Shown here one piece after another: positions 27,549 to 38,365 of a stretch of DNA of 64,000 bases (within the stretch, counting starts at the first letter, position 1; each line of letters opens with the position of its first letter). Location of the stretch: positions 2,960,543 to 3,024,542 of the forward strand of contig NC_043743.1 of assembly GCF_004337985.1 (NCBI RefSeq), read 5' to 3'. The translations under genes and the position numbers were made by a program. Origin of the DNA: Pyricularia pennisetigena. Its lineage: Eukaryota > Ascomycota > Sordariomycetes > Magnaporthales > Pyriculariaceae. The notes below the pieces were generated by a model, which ran no database searches, was not told where the DNA came from, and worked only from the letters and a program-made list of their open reading frames with translations.

Positions 27549-29228
27549 TCAAGCTCGCGCCACTACGCCTTTGGTTCCGGCGCTAACGTGCGGTTTCTCC
27601 TTGGCATCAAATGATCTTGTCACCCAGCGGACAAATACGTCAGGACCACGTTCGCGAGCACCGGTGCGGTTAAGCTCCAAAGTCCTCTTGATGCGATTGA
27701 CCATGGCCGAATTTGCTGTCAAGGTGGTGTACCCCTTGGCCCAACCAAACAAGAAGATTGATCGGTTAGGCTCTTCCAGTTTATCGGCCACTGCTGGAGA
27801 AACTCTCGGCAATTTGCCTGACTGGATGAGTGAATCGGTATCCTGCACCCAATCGTCGTCCTCGGTGTAGACTGGCAGGCAAACATCCTCAGGAACGCTG
27901 TGAACCGACATATCAGCCAATCTCCTTCGTGTCTCTCTGGGTCCTCGGTTCCTGGCGGCGGTTACATCTTCCTTTGCCAAAGGTACCAAAAGCCGGAGTC
28001 GTTCCAATTCTGCGGGGGTCGCAAGTGTCTTGGCAATAGTCCACACCCTCTCTGCGGCGCTGCGGGTGCAGACAAGTCTGCGTGAAGCCAGTGTTGGGTA
28101 TAGAGTCATACAGAGACTGCGACCGCAAGCCTCTCGTATAGAGGCTGGGGTTTTGGCGTCACCGACGGACAGGCTCAGGCACCCACTGGCAAATGGTTTT
28201 GACGATGGCTCGTGGGACAAGTCTGAGGTCAGGGCTATGAGCCATGAAATATCGAGATTGACGGTCCGGGTGATATATTGGAGCTCATCAACCGGTAAAG
28301 TTGACAGGACGCGATAAAGGGGAGGCGAGGCGTGTGCGTTCCGGAGAAAAGCGCTGTTGGCACAATCTACCATAACAGTGAGATGGTCGTCCCCAAGCTG
28401 GCGGATTCGCTCTATGACACGGTCGATTTGTTCAATTTTGCCCTCTTCCAGCTTGGGAAACAGGATGTGCACGCGCGGGTGGCGATACTTGAATCTCTGA
28501 TTCCTTGCGGCCATGACAACCGCATTTGCTTTGCCGAAAGTCTTGATGGAATCGCAATCATGTCCACAATGACATGAGCGACGTTTAGAATCAGAACACT
28601 CATCATCAGATCCAGCCGCGGAATCGCACTCGAAATCCCAGGCGCCCGAGTCGGCTAGCTCTAAGAGAATCCGTTGCTCGGAAATGGTCAGTAAACGAAT
28701 CCAGGTCGCACCCCCGTCCACGACGGCGTCAACTGTTACGTGCGGGTGATCAGCGCGAGATGCGCCGGTGTTAATTCTGCTTCTTGAAATCAGTGGTTAG
28801 ATGGAATTCTGTAATAGTATGGGGCTGCAAGGTACTCAGGGGCCAACTCACCCATCCGAGGAAGCAACTTTCTGCTTTTCACTCATGAACGCGTGTGTCT
28901 CTGCAGGCCGTTCGAGCACAAAGTCCCAATCGGCGCGGTAGCTTTGCTTTAGAGCAACTAAACCGCGACACCGCTTCACTATGTTCCAAAGTCTGGAGTC
29001 GAAGTCGATATTGTTGCGAGCAACATGGCGAAATCGCGAGCCAAAAATGCCAGGAGCTAGGGCTTTCTCGTTTGCCTCCAACAGACGGTCCAGACCGATA
29101 ATTGGATCCTTATTCAGGGATGCCACATGCTCTTTGACTTGTCGTAGCTCTGCGACAAAACCATTTAGTCTAGCTTGGAGACTGTCGACGGGCATGGTTG
29201 GCATGCTAGGGTCGTGGAAATGAGCCAT
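27549..29228 (-). CDS. DUF1308 (UPF0415 / C7orf25-like) protein
   Basis: Conserved eukaryotic protein of unknown molecular role; DUF1308 members carry a PIN-like nuclease fold in their C-terminal half, by family knowledge. Two exons (28852-29228 and 27549-28776, 75-nt intron) give 534 aa. The N-terminal helical half ends NNIDFDSRLWNIVKRCRGLV, a recognisable family block. The splice restores INTGASRADHPHVTVDAVVD then GGATWIRLLTISEQRILLEL, the family's central signature. A Cys/His-rich insert SCHCGHDCDS lies in an acidic loop. The C-terminal part includes LTVMVDCANSAFLRN, a candidate PIN acidic residue, and INTA-like TLTANSAMVNRIKRTLEL. The spacer to the convergent GPCR is only 75 bp, so the 3' UTRs probably overlap. 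Confidence 0.82.
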
Positions 29229-30955
29229 GGCTGTCGGTGTTGAAAAAAAGCCGGGATTGTAAGATATCGGAAAGATAATACTAGACTAGTTTGGAGGGGA
29301 CTCATAGACTAGAATACTACAAAATAATAGATGATAATTGTGGGCGGCGCAGGGGACCGCACTTCCTTCTTATATCTAGTATATATGGGCTTTTTTTTTC
29401 TATTCTTTTGAAGATGATTTGAATCGCATGCAGCTACATGCATATACATCCATACGTCTATGGTTACTTTTTTTTTTTTTTTTTTTTTTTGTTCTACAGT
29501 GCATCTGGTACTGACTCAAGTCTTGCCGGGCCTGCTACCTCCGGTTCCTTTATGCAAATCGGAATACCCTCGGTGAAGAAAAGCTCACTGCCAGCTACCT
29601 TGATGCAACCTTGATTGACGTCCCAGCCGCGAGTACAACACAGCATAGTTTACGTGGGGGTTTTTTTTTTGGCAATGGGCTCCACAATTGAATATAAGTT
29701 CTCTGGCTAAGACATAAATATCTGCTGAAACAAGATAATAGTGTTATTATCATTGCAATTTCGAGGGGTTTTTCAGTCCATAAAAGCTGAACTTGATATA
29801 GTGTACTCTTTAACACGCCTAGATGCTGATTAAGGACAAGCAGCTGTGAAACAATCTCGTTGCAAGTTCCCCGATGAAAAGGCCAATACTAAACAAGCAA
29901 TTTTGCGACCAAAACTAGATTGTTTTCATCCCATACATTAGTGCTGATGTTTTAGCTGGCCCTGTGGTTCATATTTCCAAGGCAAAATCACAAGCAGACA
30001 AATTAATAACACTTTTTCCTATGTTTTTAAACGTGAAAATAGTAGAATTCAACCATTTCCAAGGCAGCTGGGTATTAGAGAACTCGATTTGTGTATCCCG
30101 AAACCCTTTTCAAGTTTCACGTAAATGTTAAATTTGAGGTTTCGTGGTTACAGGTGTTACAAGCTTTATATGCGAAAGTGTTTTTTCAGACGTACACATG
30201 AAATTCTAGTCAATTTTATCATTATTATCACACTTTGCATTTTACGTTGTTTCTTCCAAACACGCAACATGTATTTACAATTTCAAGTCATAGGAAAAAT
30301 CAGTGTATAGCTAGTTAACTACTTCCTAGTACCCCCAGCCCCTTATTAAGTTTTTTTTACTTTGGTATCTTACACATTCTAATCGTAAATAATGTTCTTT
30401 TTGAAAGTTAGTTCTCCTATTGGCGTATATCTCCAACCGGCGTGTAAAATGACTAGTTTTACACAATAACGCCGTTATTACATCAAGTTAAACCTCCATA
30501 AAAACTGTAAACAGGCTGCTTATTAGTTTACATAATATTGTTTGTTATTTGTTGTAAACCTTGTTCAGCAAGCTAGTTCTTTCCGATGCAAAAGGTCATG
30601 CAGGCGCGCGACTCGTGCTTGTGGATGGGCGCTGGCGTTCCGGGAAGAGGGGGACTCGTTTATCCCGGTGTGGGAAATCACAGCATATCGCAGATCTCGA
30701 TCTCCCCCGCAGCCATAAGTTCTGGTCTTCAGGTTTTGCCCCGTCTTTGTGGAGCAAGAAGAAAATTTGCCCTCTTTCTCCCCGGCAAGATCAATCCATT
30801 TTCCAGCCAGTCATTATCCCGTCGATGCAGACAACATTTCCTGTTTTTGTCCATCACGCAACTCCATCGCAACCTCGCTTCATACGTCTCTCAGTATTCC
30901 CACCAAAGGTCCTTTCAGCTTGAGGCTGCTCGAGGGCAAGGAACAAACCACGACC
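29229..30955. other. intergenic with AT-rich island
   Basis: Upstream of the DUF1308 gene there is a T23 run (29468-29490), then from about 29830 to 30560 the sequence becomes markedly AT-rich (some 60-bp lines near 30% G+C, against roughly half in flanking genes) with no coding potential. GC rises sharply at about 30570, where P450-flanking sequence begins. No transposase or reverse-transcriptase motif is visible. Confidence 0.6.
29830..30560. repeat. AT-rich island, possible RIP-degraded repeat
   Basis: About 730 bp rich in TTT, AAA and TA steps, with stops in all frames, bounded on the right by an abrupt return to normal composition. In ascomycetes such islands are commonly repeat-induced-point-mutation relics of transposons. 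Here the origin is inference, because no element family is recognisable. Confidence 0.4.
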
Positions 30956-31904
30956 ATGCTCAGCTTCCTGCTGTGTGTTCTCGCGACTCCAGTGCTGCTG
31001 GCTTGCGCACGCGGTTTTTACAATGTCTTTTTGCATCCCCTGCGCCGGTATCCAGGCCCGCTGCTGTACCGAGCGAGCTTCCTGCCGCTGATGCTCAAGC
31101 ATTGCCAGGGCGACTCGACCCGGTACATTCAGAGCCTGCACAGACGATACGGGCCGGTCGTCCGCGTCGAACCCAACCTGCTGAGCTTTGCCGATGGTCA
31201 GTCGTGGCAAGACATCTACGGGTATCGCAAGACAGGGCCCGAGGCCCAGACGAAGCCGCGTGGTAACTTGCCCAAGCCGACGTTCGGCGTTCGTAAGAAT
31301 TTGAACGGCATTTCGGACATAGTTAGCTTCTGTCCAACTCTCTTGTTTAATTTCTTTTGAGTACAAGTTAGAGCTGGATTCTCACACGACATGTTCAACA
31401 GATCAACGCCAACGAAGATGACCATAAGCGCATGCGGAGGGTCATGAACCACATGTTTGCCCCGGGGGCTCTGACGAAGGAGGAACCGCTTGTCCAGCGC
31501 TATGTGGACAAGATGGTTGACCGCCTTCGTGACAAGGCAATTCGAGACGAAGAAGTCGACATGGTCATGTGGTTCAAGTATGTATCTGGCATGTTCTCAA
31601 CCGACTGAAGTCGTGAGTGTGATCTGACAGAAAATCAAAGCTATACTACCTTTGATCTGTTGGGCGCGTTAGCCTTCGACCAAGACTTTGGCTGTCTGGA
31701 AAGCGGAGAGCTTCATGTATGTGCAGAGGTCATCACTCACGACAAAGAGCCCTTTCAAAACTGACTGCGCATTGTTATCAGCCATGGGTGATGAACGTTT
31801 TCAAGTCGCTCAAAAATGGATACTTGCAGAGNTTTCTACTTTGCGACTCGGGCTGCGAGAAGACTTTGTTGATACATTCGTCAGGTTGGTTAGGCTCTAA
31901 ATGA
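30956..31904 (+). pseudogene. truncated cytochrome P450 (N-terminal half)
   Basis: Encodes the start of a microsomal P450 monooxygenase but not its catalytic core. Four exons stay in frame: 30956-31288, 31402-31577, 31641-31716 and 31782-31904, giving 235 aa. The N-terminal anchor MLSFLLCVLATPVLLACARG is followed by the hinge RRYPGPLLYRASFLP, YGPVVRVEPNLLSFAD, DDHKRMRRVMNHMFAPGALT (helix C region) and YTTFDLLGALAFDQDFG. After PWVMNVFKSLKNG the frame degenerates and stops at 31902-31904. The I-helix AGxxT, ExxR and heme-binding FxxGxRxCxG motifs are all absent downstream, where the next gene begins at 32310. One ambiguous base (N) sits at 31832 in the last exon. A normal P450 is about 500 aa. 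An assembly error is possible but would need roughly 1 kb missing. Confidence 0.8.
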
Positions 31905-32309
31905 ATAACAAATATGTTCCCATTAGTACAGTGCGTACAAGTTGTATTCTTGTCATTGATTGGCAGCAAACCTCAGATATGGCTCACATTGTCCTCAGTA
32001 TCGGGTCACTTTTGAGAATTTGCTACACTGCAACCCGGCTCATCAAAACCAATTGTTACCAGCTAGATAAAGACCCGGGCGGGTATCTCTTTTTTTTGTC
32101 CCGCATGAAAACAAAATCCTGCCAGTCCCTCAGCTCTTCTTCAACTTGCCTTTGATCGCACAAACATCAACACCCAATCCATTATCAGAGATCTGCCTCG
32201 TCATCTTGCACAAGCGCGCGACCAACAGCCCCTCTTTTCCGCAAGGAATATTAAATCAATACAGGACAGACATCTCCAGGAAACTGGCTTCATCACGCGC
32301 CACCATTTC
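31905..32309. other. short intergenic spacer
   Basis: About 400 bp between the P450 fragment and the Myb-like gene. It contains no P450 3' half on either strand and should include the Myb-like gene's promoter. Confidence 0.6.
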
Positions 32310-33177
32310 ATGGCCAGCTGGACCCCGATCAACAGTCCCAAGCCTGTCATCAACATGTCCTCGACTCCAAAGTCGGTCAAGAAGACCCAGTCCGTCGGTG
32401 GAGGCTCCCCGGCCGTCGGTGGAGGCGAGAAGCTCACCGAGCGGGAAATGCTGATCCTCAGCAAGGCCTGGGGATGCATGAAGACTCAGCCAGAGGTGAG
32501 TGATGATGTTTTTGTTTATGATATATCTCAGCCGCACTAGTCTCGCCCTGAGCCTACATAACCTCCATCACGACTACGCTTCCCACGCATCACAGACCAT
32601 TGTCTTCAAAGCCCACATCTCTAGTTCTTCTCCGACCTGCACCCTATGTCCAAACACCAACTGACCATGCCAAACATTCTACCTCCCCAACCCTCAGATC
32701 GACATGCCCAAGCTGGCCCAGGAGCTCGGCATGACCAACGTCGGCTCCGCTACCAACGCCTGGGGCCGGATAAAGAGGAAGCTCTTCAGTGGCGCCACTG
32801 ACTCTCCCGGAGGAGGAGGAGGAGGTGGTGGTGGTGGTGGTGGTGGTGGTGGCCGCAAGCGCAAGGCAGCCGCCGCGGCCGACGACGACGAAGACGATGA
32901 CGACAACGAGGGAGACCAGAGCCCGACCAAGAAGGCCAAGTCTGCCACCACCCCGCGCAGGAAGCCCGGCCGAAAGCCCAAGACCTCGGCCGCCAGCAGA
33001 AAGGTCTCCGCCGCCGCCGACGACGAGAACGACGATGATAGCGACGGCGATGGCGCCAAGAAGGAGGCCAAGACGGAGGATGGATACATCAAGCCCGAGA
33101 AGAAGGACGATGATGAGGATGACGACGACGGTGGTGCTGGTGATGACGGCGAGGGCGACATGGCGGGAACTGCTTGA
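32310..33177 (+). CDS. Myb-like domain, acidic low-complexity nuclear protein
   Basis: Two exons (32310-32495, 32698-33177) give 221 aa. Residues about 45-95 form a fungal Myb-like helical unit: LTEREMLILSKAWGCMKTQP, then after the splice IDMPKLAQELGMTNVGSATN and AWGRIKRKLF. The remainder is low complexity: a 12-13 residue Gly run encoded by GGA/GGT repeats, basic clusters (KKAKSATTPRRKPGRKPK, reminiscent of an AT-hook GRKP core), and long Asp/Glu runs. This suggests a chromatin- or DNA-associated protein. A second in-frame ATG at 32355 (MSSTPKSVKK) could be the true start; most of the distinctive sequence is downstream of it. Function is unknown. Confidence 0.8.
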
Positions 33178-35226
33178 TGCTTTCTCCTTTGGAAAAGAAT
33201 TGGAACTCTATCCAGTCGTTCTTTTCTGTCATGTTATTGACTGACTGCATCATCATGTTCTCTTTGGCGTCGCGGACAAAATATTAATGACCTGCCGTTG
33301 GGGGAAGGTTGTCCTGGCCTGTTTTCTTTTCGGTCTACATGACAAACGAGGTGGAAGGTTACATGAGGGTTCCCTGAGCATCTCAGAAGCCACCCCATTT
33401 TCGTCACGTACAGATACCATGTGCTCTGCATTTAGATTGCGGTTTGATGATGGAGGCGGTATTTTGAGGTGGTTGGCTGATTCTTTTGTTACAGCCATTC
33501 GGCGGACTGTCACCACACATAAAAGTTACCTCGTTCAACTTGCAAACAGTACATCAATAATGAAAATAACCCTTCTCTTTATCCTTGACAGCACGTGCTG
33601 GCTGCCCTGTATCGAGCCTGCATCTCGAATAGTCAGTTTGGCTGGATCTTCATGATGGACTCATTTCGCTTCAGAGTTTGATAGCAAGCTGTACGGCCAG
33701 AGTTTCTCCTGCATGACCATTAATGCCGATCACATGCACACCCGGACCGAAGCTTCATTTCACACACAGGAGCAGAACTGTGGCAGTGTAAAGAATAACT
33801 CGGCCGAGGCTCCCCGGGCGGTGGCGCAGTGTCTTTTATGGAGGGAAAAGAGGCAAGTGAGAATGATAAGGGTCGTTGAGCAGACTGGGTTTGTTGACGA
33901 AGACGGTGGCTATGTCTGGCGCTAGCATGGTCATGGAGGGATGGCGCCTTGCCGACGACGGACCCAGTTTGAGTTCTGTCTGGGCACTGACGCCTAGATG
34001 GGAAAGATGGTAAAAAAAGCCCATGTACTATTGAGGAGATGTTGGGTTTCCCAGTAGCAGGTCGAGTTGCCACAATCTCCCTCCCGCCTCTCCAGTCTTG
34101 TTTGACTTTTTCCAAATGAAGCTTGTTTGAATTGATGTTTGGAAGTTGGGTTGAACCTAACCCAGGGCCTATCTCAGAAGCTTGGAATCCAATGCTGTTT
34201 GGAAACTTAAACACAAGAAGCTTTTACAAAAAAAAAAAAAAAGTTCAAAGCTGGATGCTGCACATCAGGATTCACATCCAGTATCATGACGCCCTACCTT
34301 TAGAAAACAAAGGCTGAGCCGGCCCAACACGTCAACAGGTGAATCGCCCGTACAGAACATATCTCGAATGGATTAGAAGAAGCCTTCTTTTTGCCTTGAT
34401 ACTGGTATCAGAGCCACGCTGGCGGGGACAGGAAACAACTGGCCGCGTTGTTCGGCAACAAAACCAACACGCAAGGAAAAAAAATGTCGAGTGAGACGTT
34501 GGGAAATCTCTAACAGACGCGCATAGATTCCGCTGCCTTGGGCCAGAGCTGCGTCCAGGTGGAACCTGTGGGCTTCTTGCGTCTGTCTATTCGTCGGGAC
34601 GTTCGTCTCACTGGGCAATTGATCAGTCGTCTCTGGTGTTGTCGAGTGATGAAAACAGACTGACCTGGTGACCACGATGGTCCCGATGACTTGAATCTGC
34701 GGGATAGCGACGATGGAAAAAAAAAAAGAAAGAAATAATAATAATAACAATAATATTTAGAAGGCCCCTGACCCGAATTGAGACGGAATTCACCGGCCGA
34801 CAGATCGGCCTCCACGCCAGAATCATCACGACCCCGCAGTTGGGGCGACGTGCAGCGTCTGACGGGACACAAAAGAGGTCAGAGCAGACCACTGGGGTGC
34901 AGACGCCACCGGGCACCGGGGCAGCAAATTTACCTGTCGAGTCAAGCTGGCGGTCGGCTCATGTGGAAAACCCATCGGGCATGAGGCTCAAGTGTTTGTG
35001 AGACAGGCTGAAATATTTTGCTGCAAGGTACGAATGCATCTCTTCTTGGCTTTGTTTGCTGCATGCTGACGATCTTTTGCACTTCGTTCTTGGCGCGGCA
35101 CTTTGTCACTGTGGGTTCGGCTCGATTCAACCCATTGGCTTGTGGAATTCGATAAGTGGAACTGGCGAAAAGCGTCGAATCAACCTTCGTATATAATATT
35201 ACCAAATGATGCTTGATTTTCAACAA
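33178..35226. other. intergenic
   Basis: About 2 kb with only short, overlapping, domain-free open frames. A-rich runs occur at 34230-34242 and near 34720. It ends at tRNA-Pro. Nothing else recognised. Confidence 0.5.
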
Positions 35227-35318
35227 GCTCTGGTGGTCTAGTGGTATGATTCTCGCTTAGGGTTCTAACTCCTGAGCACGGTTGCGAGAGGTCCCGCGTT
35301 CAATCCGCGGCCAGAGCC
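35227..35318 (+). tRNA. tRNA-Pro(AGG), intron-containing, second copy
   Basis: Acceptor GCTCTGG pairs perfectly with CCAGAGC. The D-arm, anticodon loop TTAGGG...T (AGG), 20-nt intron and T-arm match the copy at 22237-22328 apart from two substitutions: one in the intron (G for A on the tRNA strand) and one that turns a G-U acceptor pair into a Watson-Crick pair. A T-run shortly downstream (about 35350) could terminate RNA polymerase III. Confidence 0.94.
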
Positions 35319-35794
35319 TGCATACGAACTCCCAGTTCGAACTTCAACTTTTTGCTATTTTTAACTTTGGCATATGTTTCAATTTTATTCGTTGCAACTC
35401 CGAGTTGTGCCCTCTCTGTTCCGAGATAACCAGGCTTGCTTACCTTTTACAAAAAATAGATGGGAAAAGTAAAGCTATCAGCTACCTGGTGTTTTTCTGA
35501 TTCCCAGCTTGTCCTGGCTCAATCGTGGGTTATTCAGGATATCCTAGTGAAAAGTTGAGGAGAAAAGAGAAAGTATTTCCATATCAGACAGATATAAGCA
35601 GCAATTGTAATAAATACTTGGTCGATAACCACGAATGCATGCTTTTTAACTTGATCCAGAACATTTCAGCTTGGCCCAATATTGTTTCTGGTTGAACACA
35701 CGAACTCATGCAATATCGAATCATGTCGTTTCTCATAGACACATGCAATAGGTTCATTCACTTGGACTATCGCTCTTTAAAAAAAAAATTAAAA
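35319..35794. other. intergenic spacer
   Basis: About 475 bp of AT-leaning sequence between tRNA-Pro and the 3' end of the methyltransferase-like gene. An A-rich run at about 35780-35788 precedes the stop codon. No feature recognised. Confidence 0.5.
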
Positions 35795-37242
35795 TCAGTG
35801 AGCAATCTTGCGCACAGCCCACGCCTGCGCAGCGTAGGCGTTCCTCGTCAGAGCCCTTTCGTCGAACCCATAGACGGCCCTCGTTCCCCTGACGAGCTCG
35901 CCATCCAGCGTGACGGGGCCGCACTCGTCGGCCGCGTGCAGCGGCACAAACTCGAACCCCATCGCCTTGACGACCCGCACCACCTCTTCCAGCGACAGCT
36001 GCACCCACGGACCGGTGCCGTACAGCAGCGGGCCAAAGTTGATCCAGTAGCCGCCGGGCTCGAGCACGGCGTAGATGGTGTCGAGGTAGCTCATCAGGTT
36101 CCGGGCCGTGTCGATGAAGAAGTGCGTCACGACGGCGTCGTACGCGGCCATGTCCTTCTTTTCGGGCCTGGAGAAGACGGTGGTGAAGTCGCCCTCGACG
36201 AGGAGGACGGCGCTGGTGTTTAGGTGCACGTCGGGGGACGAGACGCCGCGGAACTGGTTGGCTGCGGTGGCGTGGTGCGACCAGTTGTCGATGAAAGGGT
36301 GTGCTGTGAAGGAGTGCGGGTTGTTGTGGGCTTCCAGGAAGCGGTAGGCTACGTTCATGTACATGGACCATTCGTTGCTGGTTACCTCAAAGTCTGATAA
36401 GAGGGGGGTTTGGAATTAGGTTAGCGCTGTGTGACCGACCGACCGACCAACCGACCGACCACCTGGAAACGAGGAACCCAGCTGCGGTATCACCTACTTC
36501 CAAGTGCAGCTACATCGTGCCCAAGTCTGCCGAGCCCGGCGCCGGGAAACAACAATTTCACTGGGGCGGTTTCCCGGTCCGGGAGGAAAAGGGACTGGAG
36601 CGTAGACTTGATGCAGGGGAACGCATCATCGCGCTCCGACTGTCCCTCGGAGGACCAGTCGCGGACGAAGTGCTTCAAGGCCTGCGACACGCTGATGCGA
36701 TCCGGCGCCCTCCCGGCGTTCTTGAGAGCAGCAATGTGGTCCCGCAGCTCCCTGGGCTTGAGCTGGTAAAACTCGAGCGCCGTCTCGACGATGCGCTTGC
36801 ACAGCTCGGCGTCGGCGTCGGCCAGCTCCTCGGCCGTGTCAAACTTGGCACTGTAACCCGCGGCGCTCTCCAGTATGTTCTTTTGCTTCTGGGGCACGTT
36901 GCGGTAGAGGTCCCTCCACCGCTTCAGTTCGGCCTTGGTCAGCTCGCCGAACTGGCTATAGGCGGCCAGCGCGTCGAGGAGGCGGGCGCGCGGGTGGTTG
37001 GTGTCCCAGTTGCCGTGGGATTTGTCCATGCGCAGGAGCAGCTGCTCCTTTTCCTTTTGGTGGCGGGTGCTTGTCAGGTGGGTGTCCTGTTGTAACCACC
37101 TGCCGGTTTCTGGGAATAAATCGCCAGTGCTGACTGACGCGAGGTTCTCGTTGTCAAGCCCCTCATGGGAAGATGCGATTGCCGTCGTATGCAGCCAGCA
37201 GTTCGAGATTAGCACCAACAGAGATGCATTTTGGAGTCTCAT
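35795..37242 (-). CDS. N2227 / carnosine N-methyltransferase-like protein with signal peptide
   Basis: SAM-dependent methyltransferase of the N2227 (PF07942) family, whose characterised members methylate the histidine of carnosine-type dipeptides; the fungal substrate is unknown. Two exons (36498-37242, 35795-36393) give 447 aa, and the join produces HDVAALGNFEVTSNEWSMYM. SAM motif I is LFPGAGLGRLG at about residue 235. Further family blocks are HPFIDNWSHH, VVTHFFIDTARNLMSYLDTI and LEPGGYWINFGPLLYG. The N-terminus MRLQNASLLVLISNCWLHTT then AIASS looks like a cleavable secretion signal, unusual for this family. The intron holds a (GACC)n-type repeat. A 16-bp perfect hairpin lies 71-107 bp upstream of the ATG. 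Confidence 0.87.
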
Positions 37243-38365
37243 TTCGAACGACTCTATTCTACTACGAAAACCCTCAATTGATGCCTAAGTTGGGTATCTA
37301 CAGGATTCTTTGCTTTTGTCGCTGAAACAAATCGTTTCAGCGACAAAAGGCGCAAAAGACTGTTGATGAGAACCTTGATGGCTACGCCAAGGTCCCACCA
37401 TTCACAAGCCCCTCTTAATCTGCATTAAACTACAGTAGTGTGTATGGTATTTTTCTTTCTCTTGTTGTCTGAAGAACATTGTTGGATTGATAGTGAAGGA
37501 ATACCATTTGGTTGCCGGTTGATTATTATTTCAAATCCATCAACCGATCTACATTAAATCCTCCGCCAACAACTCGACCACCAATGCTGAACCAAAAGCC
37601 TATTGAGGGTTGTCAATCATTCGTCTCGGAGATTGATACGACAAAAGCTTACCTTTATATTAAACTACTTGCCAAGACCTGTCAGACCGGGCGACTCGGC
37701 AGATAGGCGCACGCAAAGCACGGCACAAGCCTATCTTTCGGCTGCATAGATTGTTGATACTTTGACAGACGGGGATCACGCCCGACCACAACCATACACT
37801 CAAATTCTTAGGCCTATGGGCTTTAATTCTACCGCCGAGACTGTCGCAACGGCACTTAACGGGGAACTTGCATACTCTAAATAACCGGCGTGTCGAGACT
37901 GGAGTCGTGCATAGACTATTCGGGAAGCATAATCTGTGCTGTTCTTGATTGATTGGTTGTATTTATCCGAATACCACATCTTGTCATATCTAAATAGATG
38001 GCTCTATTTACAACGCCCCTCTTTGTTGGCCGGAGAATAGGGCCCTGTCTCGGCAGAGGCGACGATCTCGGTATCAAGATAAAATATCAGGCTCTTGGAT
38101 TGCAGAATGGACGGCAGTTACAGTGGCAGATTTGATGAGAGCTAGAATTCCCATTTTTGCAAGTGATAATTACAGTAATAGAATACCTATTTGGTGTCTG
38201 GTCTTCCGCTCTTGAAACTAGACGTTGAGCGCCCTTTTCTCTTGGGAAAAAGCTTCATCTACTTCAAGAGAGTGCCCGAACCCAACCTTTAACCCTCAGA
38301 AAATTCCAAAACATACTCATCAGATTTCTCCTTTTTTTTCCTCTTGCAAGAAACCAAACAAAACC
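37243..38365. other. divergent promoter region
   Basis: About 1.1 kb between the divergent starts of the methyltransferase-like gene and the DUF1996 gene. It includes a perfect hairpin at 37313-37349. No other recognisable regulatory site or ORF. Confidence 0.55.
37313..37349. repeat. perfect 16-bp inverted repeat (hairpin)
   Basis: Arm CTTTTGTCGCTGAAAC (37313-37328), 5-nt spacer, then its exact reverse complement (37334-37349). Pairing can extend outward (TTG/CAA) after a small bulge. It lies just upstream of the methyltransferase-like start, so it may be in that gene's 5' leader or promoter. Confidence 0.9.

Noticed and set aside
30561..31266. ORFs in other frames across the P450 5' region (up to 226 codons)
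   Set aside because: Overlap the P450 exon, which has clear anchor and hinge motifs in its own frame.
32789..33244. 151-codon alternative frame in the Myb-like gene
   Set aside because: Frame-shifted reading of repeat-rich coding sequence; Thr/Arg/Val low complexity with no domain.
35708..36223. 171-codon plus-strand ORF over the methyltransferase-like gene
   Set aside because: Opposite-strand shadow of clear N2227 coding sequence.
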